Origin: Gallionellaceae bacterium
Lineage (GTDB): Bacteria; Pseudomonadota; Gammaproteobacteria; Burkholderiales; Gallionellaceae
Length of the DNA: 8,716 nucleotides
Assembly (NCBI GenBank): GCA_030690855.1
Contig: JAUYFR010000180.1
Location: 1-8,716 of the forward strand
Direction of reading: 5' to 3'
The position numbers and the translations under genes are program-made. Below are positions 5,820 to 8,716 of the stretch, in pieces. A model generated the notes under the pieces. It ran no database searches. It was given only the letters and a program-made list of their open reading frames with translations, and was not told the origin of the DNA. How positions within the stretch are numbered: position 1 is the stretch's first letter; each line of letters starts with the position of its first letter.

Positions 5820-6527
5820 TTAGGATTCTTGTGGTTGAGAGTGCAGCAATTTGAACTGAAGCTTTGATAATGCCTGAAGCCGTAAATCGCTGACTCGTGA
5901 TTTTGAAATACCCATTTCTTCGCATATTTTTTTGTAGGGTGTATCTTTAATCACATAAGACAAGACAGTTTGTTCGCGCTCAGATAATGTTTTTATAGCT
6001 AACGTCATTTCATCGCGGCTTGCCTTAAATTCAACAAAATCTGATGGTGGATTGACGATACCGGCATCTTCTTGAATAAAGCCTTCGTCATCATTTTCAA
6101 GGTCATCAAGGTAGGTAATTTGAGCACTCTGCTTGTCAGCCATTAGTTGCTGGTATTCGGCCAACTCCAAGCCTAGTTCAATAGCGATTTCGCTATCCCT
6201 CGGAGGGCGTCCAAGGGCTTGCTCAAGAGATACTTTGGCATTTTCTGCCTCTCTTAAATCTTTCCTCACTGAACGTGGTGCTATATCTAATGCTCGCAAT
6301 TCATCATGAATGGCTCCCTTTATTCTTAGGGACGCATAAGTGATAAACGTTACTCCTTGCCGGACATCAAAACGAGCAGCAGCATCCATCAAGCCCATCA
6401 TTCCGCTCTGTTTTAGATCCTGAATATCAATATTGTGAGGAAGGCTGCGCATCATTGAGCGCGCAATTCGTTCGACTAGAGGTAAGTTTTCCTGAAATAG
6501 CGCGTCAGCATCAGTAGGGCTTGTCAT
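5820..6527 (-). CDS. FliA/WhiG-family (sigma-28) RNA polymerase sigma factor
   Basis: The 235-residue protein has the full sigma-28 layout: region 2 at about 11-85 with NIDIQDLKQSGMMGLMDAAARF and TYASLRIKGAIHDELR, then APRSVRKD leading into region 3 (about 90-125), an acidic linker (LDDLENDDEGFIQEDAG), and region 4 at about 181-228 with LSEREQTVLSYVIKD and the helix-turn-helix KICEEMGISKSRVSDLRLQ. Length equals E. coli FliA (239). FliA normally switches on late flagellar genes, but no flagellar, chemotaxis or anti-sigma flgM gene is present, and the neighbours are an integrase and small regulators. This therefore looks like an element-borne paralogue. The Shine-Dalgarno before the ATG at 6527 is poor. 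An 11-bp palindrome AAGCAGTGCTT (6573-6583) lies 46 bp upstream. The small Trp-rich gene precedes it by 131 bp on the same strand, and its promoter may also serve this gene. Confidence 0.92.
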   Translation of the reverse strand: MTSPTDADALFQENLPLVERIARSMMRSLPHNIDIQDLKQSGMMGLMDAAARFDVRQGVTFITYASLRIKGAIHDELRALDIAPRSVRKDLREAENAKVSLEQALGRPPRDSEIAIELGLELAEYQQLMADKQSAQITYLDDLENDDEGFIQEDAGIVNPPSDFVEFKASRDEMTLAIKTLSEREQTVLSYVIKDTPYKKICEEMGISKSRVSDLRLQALSKLQFKLLHSQPQES

Positions 6528-6658
6528 TGGGATGCCAAGATTAGAGTTAATCTCTGTCGCCTGCGTTGATTAAAGCAGTGCTTCAACGAGCTGCGGAATA
6601 GCGATGCGAGGTAACGAAGACAAATAAATACAAGCCCTCGCTGCCTCGCAATTAAATA

Positions 6659-6760
6659 CTAATAATCTGCGTCTTCCCAAGGTTGCCAACCCCACTCAGG
6701 ATTGCAAGGCTTCCAACCCCATTGAGGTTTTCTGGGATTTAAATCAAATTGTTCATTCAT
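6659..6760 (-). CDS. Trp-rich 33-residue repeat peptide, unknown function
   Basis: This gene has 33 sense codons and no family I recognise. The gene case is strong: AAGGAG sits 6 nt before the ATG, and a TTAACA-17-TATATT promoter lies about 80 bp upstream. Residues 1-11 are a polar lead (MNEQFDLNPRK). Residues 12-20 (PQWGWKPCN) and 21-29 (PEWGWQPWE) are two tandem copies of a nine-residue unit, encoded by 27-nt units with 20 of 27 identical bases, and the end is DADY. Five of 33 residues are Trp and one is Cys. There is no signal peptide or membrane segment. Options are a ribosomally made, modified peptide precursor (WxW motifs are crosslinked in some), a small protein-interaction ligand, or a Trp-codon leader peptide controlling the sigma gene 131 bp downstream. 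No maturase is visible in the window, so function stays open. Confidence 0.7.
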   Translation of the reverse strand: MNEQFDLNPRKPQWGWKPCNPEWGWQPWEDADY

Positions 6761-6840
6761 GCTTAACTCCTTCTTAGTCAGAAAAATCTGAACACAGGGT
6801 TACACACTACTGCGGCTCGTTCAGAACTAACCGCGCATTC

Positions 6841-6869
6841 AATATAGCAAAGCAGAGGCGAGATGTTAA
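6841..6869 (-). promoter_or_regulatory. Sigma-70 type promoter of the Trp-rich peptide gene
   Basis: On the minus strand TTAACA (6869-6864) and TATATT (6846-6841) are separated by exactly 17 bp, each one base from consensus. The predicted start near 6834 gives a leader of about 74 nt that contains a possible GCGG/CCGC hairpin around the palindrome GTTCAGAAC (6819-6827) and a TCAGA-AAAA-TCTGA inverted repeat (6778-6791) just before the Shine-Dalgarno. Confidence 0.6.
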
Positions 6870-6892
6870 GAACTTTCGGTAGTGAATTCCCC

Positions 6893-7093
6893 CTACCTAC
6901 AACTCCGCAACTGCTCCACCGCCACCCCAGACATTTCAGCCACTTTCCTAGCGTAGTCCAAACTGGCAATGCGTCCCTTGCGTATCCAAGCATGGATAGC
7001 GCCATTGCTTAATGAAAGTTGATTGCTAACGAAGGTGGGGCCGCCAGCTAGGGCGATTGCTTTGCGAACGGGATTTTCAGGTAAACAGAACAT
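6893..7093 (-). CDS. YdaS/Cro-like helix-turn-helix regulator
   Basis: The 66-residue protein resembles YdaS-family Cro-like DNA-binding proteins of prophages and islands: NPVRKAIALAGGPTFVSNQL gives the first helices with the typical AGG turn, LSLSNGAIHAWIRKGRI the recognition helix, and SGVAVEQLR the closing helix. I start at the second ATG (7093), because AAGGAG is 7 nt before it but only 1 nt before the first ATG (7099). In YdaST pairs a YdaT toxin lies nearby; none is seen here. The gene is divergent from mqsRA across 156 bp that contain a GTGATC repeat, the likely operator. It ends 24 bp before the -35 of the Trp-rich gene promoter. Confidence 0.75.
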   Translation of the reverse strand: MFCLPENPVRKAIALAGGPTFVSNQLSLSNGAIHAWIRKGRIASLDYARKVAEMSGVAVEQLRSCR

Positions 7094-7131
7094 GGTCATT
7101 CTCCTTTATTGTTGTTCTTTTTATTGGAGCG

Positions 7132-7150
7132 GTGATCTATCTGTGATCAC
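7132..7150. promoter_or_regulatory. GTGATC repeat and palindrome, likely operator of the Cro-like regulator
   Basis: GTGATC at 7132-7137 is repeated 11 bp on as the perfect palindrome GTGATCAC at 7143-7150. The pair lies 39-57 bp upstream of the YdaS-like start and about 100 bp before mqsR. One-turn spacing suits a small Cro-like dimer. Which of the two divergent units it controls cannot be told from sequence. Confidence 0.5.
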
Positions 7151-7249
7151 TCTCTTACCTTATTTTAGTTCACGATTTGGTAAACAGAAGCGAGTCAACC
7201 ACAGAATTTGCACTTGAATAGACTAACGGATTACGTTATTCTTAACTTC

Positions 7250-7552
7250 ATGGAAAAGCGCGTTCCCCACTATAAGTTGCAGGAGATATTGGTCATTGTG
7301 TCCCGGTGCGGGCTAAGTGCATTTACCGCAACGGCCGCTTTCAATGCCGCAGCGATGGGATTAAGTGAAGATCAGGCAATAGCGGTGGTGATGTCCATTA
7401 CTCGTGCGATGTTTTATAAGAGCATGACAACGCACAACGACAATCGAAAATGGCAAGACGTGTATCACGTCCCCTGCCCCAACGGCAAAGTGTCGTATAT
7501 CAAACTGACGTTGCAAGACAATACAGTTGTGATTCAATTTAAGGAGAAATAA
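7250..7552 (+). CDS. mqsR: MqsR toxin, RelE-fold mRNA interferase
   Basis: The 100-residue product aligns along its whole length with E. coli MqsR (98 residues), a ribosome-independent endoribonuclease that cuts mRNA mainly at GCU. It begins MEKRVPHYKLQEI, contains FYKSMTTHNDNRKWQDVY and ends VIQFKEK. Counterparts of the E. coli catalytic residues Lys56, Gln68, Tyr81 and Lys96 are Lys57, Gln69, Tyr83 and Lys98. The ATG at 7250 gives the family start; an in-frame extension to a TTG at 7208 adds 14 non-family residues. No clear Shine-Dalgarno precedes it, so translation may be weak, as suits a toxin. It lies 3 nt before mqsA in toxin-first order, typical of MqsRA. Confidence 0.96.
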   Translation: MEKRVPHYKLQEILVIVSRCGLSAFTATAAFNAAAMGLSEDQAIAVVMSITRAMFYKSMTTHNDNRKWQDVYHVPCPNGKVSYIKLTLQDNTVVIQFKEK

Positions 7553-7555
7553 ATC

Positions 7556-7960
7556 ATGAGCGATAGACAGTGCGGCAGTTGTGGAGCAGGCGGAATGGTG
7601 CGCGCAGTCCGTGACGTTGTGCGTGATTTCCGAGGGCAGAACGTAACCATTGCAGCAGTGGACGGCTGGCACTGCGCGAGCTGTGGGGAGGTTGAGTTTG
7701 CCAGCAAAGCTGCGGCAAAGCGTTTTTTCACCGAGGCGCAAACCGAGCAGCAAGCCATTATTCAGAGTGAAGCTGAACGGATGCGACTATGGCGCAAGCG
7801 TTTGGGATTGACGCAAAAAGATGCCGCAGATTTATTCGGCGGAGGGATCAATGCTTTTTCTGAATACGAACGAGGCAAAACACAGCCGTCTAAATCAACC
7901 GTGCTTTTGCTTAAGTTGCTCAACACGCACCCAGAATTGATGAAAGAAATTAGAGCTTGA
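7556..7960 (+). CDS. mqsA: MqsA antitoxin, zinc-binding and helix-turn-helix
   Basis: The 134-residue antitoxin binds and blocks MqsR and represses the operon. The N-terminal zinc site is formed by Cys6, Cys9, Cys40 and Cys43 (QCGSCG, WHCASCG); residues about 76-130 are the XRE DNA-binding domain (LGLTQKDAADLFGGGINAFS). The translation start has AAGGAG (7541-7546) inside the end of mqsR, 9 nt upstream. E. coli MqsA reads its operator with Asn97 and Arg101; here Asn99 is kept but the second is Glu103 (NAFSEYERG). Consistently, no AACCT-N3-AGGTT-type operator is visible upstream of mqsR, so this subfamily may recognise another site. The system is complete and looks functional. Confidence 0.97.
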   Translation: MSDRQCGSCGAGGMVRAVRDVVRDFRGQNVTIAAVDGWHCASCGEVEFASKAAAKRFFTEAQTEQQAIIQSEAERMRLWRKRLGLTQKDAADLFGGGINAFSEYERGKTQPSKSTVLLLKLLNTHPELMKEIRA

Positions 7961-7976
7961 GCTGGTCTAGGACTCT

Positions 7977-8216
7977 TTACTTTAACCCGCCCGGATCAGG
8001 CTTTTTCGTACCGCGCTTGCCGGTGTAAGGATTGCCACTGCCTTTGCTGCTGAAGTTATCTCGCTTGTTCTTATTCGGCTCACTGCGCAAATGCGGCGCA
8101 ACAAATTTTCCACTTTTAGTGACATGGCCGCGCACCTGCTCGGATGCGCTTGCCTTGGATGGATTGAAATTAAGCAGAGCCAGACAGAGGGCGGCAATGG
8201 TCAAGACTGGGTGCAT
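7977..8216 (-). CDS. Small secreted basic protein with NPYTG motif
   Basis: The 79-residue protein has a Sec signal peptide: HP start, hydrophobic VLTIAALCLALL (4-15) and a likely cleavage after ASA (22-24). The mature 55 residues are polar and basic, with VRGHVTKSGKFVAPHLRS, then KRDNFSSKGSGNPYTGKRGT. This VxGxxxxSGxxVxPHxRSxP...NPYTGKxG pattern is a recurring small periplasmic or secreted protein type in proteobacteria, without known function. I choose ATG 8216; a GTG 27 bases earlier would break the signal peptide. It follows the next gene upstream by 10 bp and is likely co-transcribed with it. Its 3' end faces mqsA with 16 bp between stops and no visible terminator. Confidence 0.75.
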   Translation of the reverse strand: MHPVLTIAALCLALLNFNPSKASASEQVRGHVTKSGKFVAPHLRSEPNKNKRDNFSSKGSGNPYTGKRGTKKPDPGGLK

Positions 8217-8226
8217 TAGTTGAACA

Positions 8227-8716
8227 CTACCGCCCAAACACAACCTGTATTGCTTTCGGCACGCACTTCAATTCTTTCACCTTCACGAACATGCCCGCCA
8301 CCTTGAGGAAACCCTCGATCTTGGGTGTCACTTTTCCTGCGACATAGGTTTGAGATAAGTCCACGGTGTAATCATCGCCGACCACCGTAATGCCGGGCAC
8401 TCCTTCCAGCACAAACTTGGCGGGTTCAATCTTGAATATCTGACAGGCAATGGCTTTGAACACAGAGACGAGAATCCGATCTATCAACTTATCCGCCGAA
8501 AGCTCTGTGGGAGTGACACGATGGAAAGTGATGATTTGTTTTTCTGCCGAGATTTCGCATGACGCTATTTCAAAGCGAGTGCGTGATTTAAACGACATCA
8601 CCTTTTTACCTTCTGCCACCAACTCAAAACTACCGTCTTGAATATCCAGCGTCAGCGAGGTGAATTCTGGAATATCCGCCGCAAAGGTTGCCAGTCCTGA
8701 GTTGATGGTGTCCTCT
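8227..8716 (-). CDS. Unrecognised protein, 5' end beyond window
   Basis: The frame is open from the right window edge to the TAG at 8227, giving at least 162 residues; no start need lie inside, and the frame upstream of an internal TTG (8622) reads sensibly (INSGLATFAADIPEFTSLTL, then DIQDGSFELVAEGKK). The pattern is alternating beta-strand-like: FKSRTRFEIASCEISAEKQI, a long amphipathic helix about DKLIDRILVSVFKAIACQIF, then GITVVGDDYTVDLSQTYVAG. There is no membrane segment in the visible part. The layout of strands plus one long helix would fit a lipid-binding TULIP or DUF2993-like fold, but I see no signature and do not assign it. It is followed at 10 bp by the secreted-protein gene. Confidence 0.7.
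   Translation of the reverse strand, partial: EDTINSGLATFAADIPEFTSLTLDIQDGSFELVAEGKKVMSFKSRTRFEIASCEISAEKQIITFHRVTPTELSADKLIDRILVSVFKAIACQIFKIEPAKFVLEGVPGITVVGDDYTVDLSQTYVAGKVTPKIEGFLKVAGMFVKVKELKCVPKAIQVVFGR

Noticed and set aside
7080..7191. GGTAAACAGAA at 7080-7090 and 7181-7191 as a direct repeat
   Set aside because: The first copy lies within the coding start of the YdaS-like gene and no third copy or symmetry supports a function.
1..8716. CRISPR array or rRNA
   Set aside because: No regularly spaced repeats with spacers and no rRNA-like sequence were seen on either strand.

Overview
The window looks like accessory DNA from a proteobacterium, most likely a betaproteobacterium. This is inferred from moderate GC, the family make-up (P4-type integrase, MqsRA, mobile mystery proteins A/B, FliA-type sigma factor) and the form of the tRNA-Phe fragment. 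No rRNA or core housekeeping cluster is present to fix the taxon.

Left part (1-4300). A 5'-truncated remnant of a RecQ-type C-terminal phosphoribosyltransferase domain overlaps by ATGA a full-length DprA-like protein with a winged-helix tail. An accessory SSB converges on dprA with no gap. Next, on the minus strand, comes the mobile mystery protein A/B pair (XRE regulator plus Fic enzyme), whose control region carries two CCTATAGG palindromes 33 bp apart. Divergent from it is an N-terminally truncated Mrr-type nuclease. A gene-poor stretch (3909-4299) follows, with a possible 21-residue hydrophobic peptide.

Integration junction (4300-4561). A terminator and a 47-bp 3' fragment of tRNA-Phe(GAA), on the minus strand, mark an attachment site cut at the anticodon. 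A P4-type tyrosine integrase starts 180 bp to the right, so an element most simply extends rightward toward an intact tRNA-Phe outside the window. Short repeats on both sides of the core are candidate integrase arm sites and suggest that the left part may be another element, or a remnant of one, in the same tRNA site.

Right part (4562-8716). The integrase is followed by a convergent FliA-family sigma factor gene far from any flagellar gene. Upstream of the sigma gene on the same strand is an unannotated 33-codon gene with a perfect Shine-Dalgarno, a good sigma-70 promoter and a tandem tryptophan-rich repeat (two WGW units). A YdaS/Cro-like regulator lies divergent from a complete mqsRA toxin-antitoxin operon. 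A small secreted basic protein and a gene cut by the window edge close the region.

Most genes belong to mobility, genome defence or addiction. The least explained unit is the Trp-rich peptide gene together with the orphan sigma factor.
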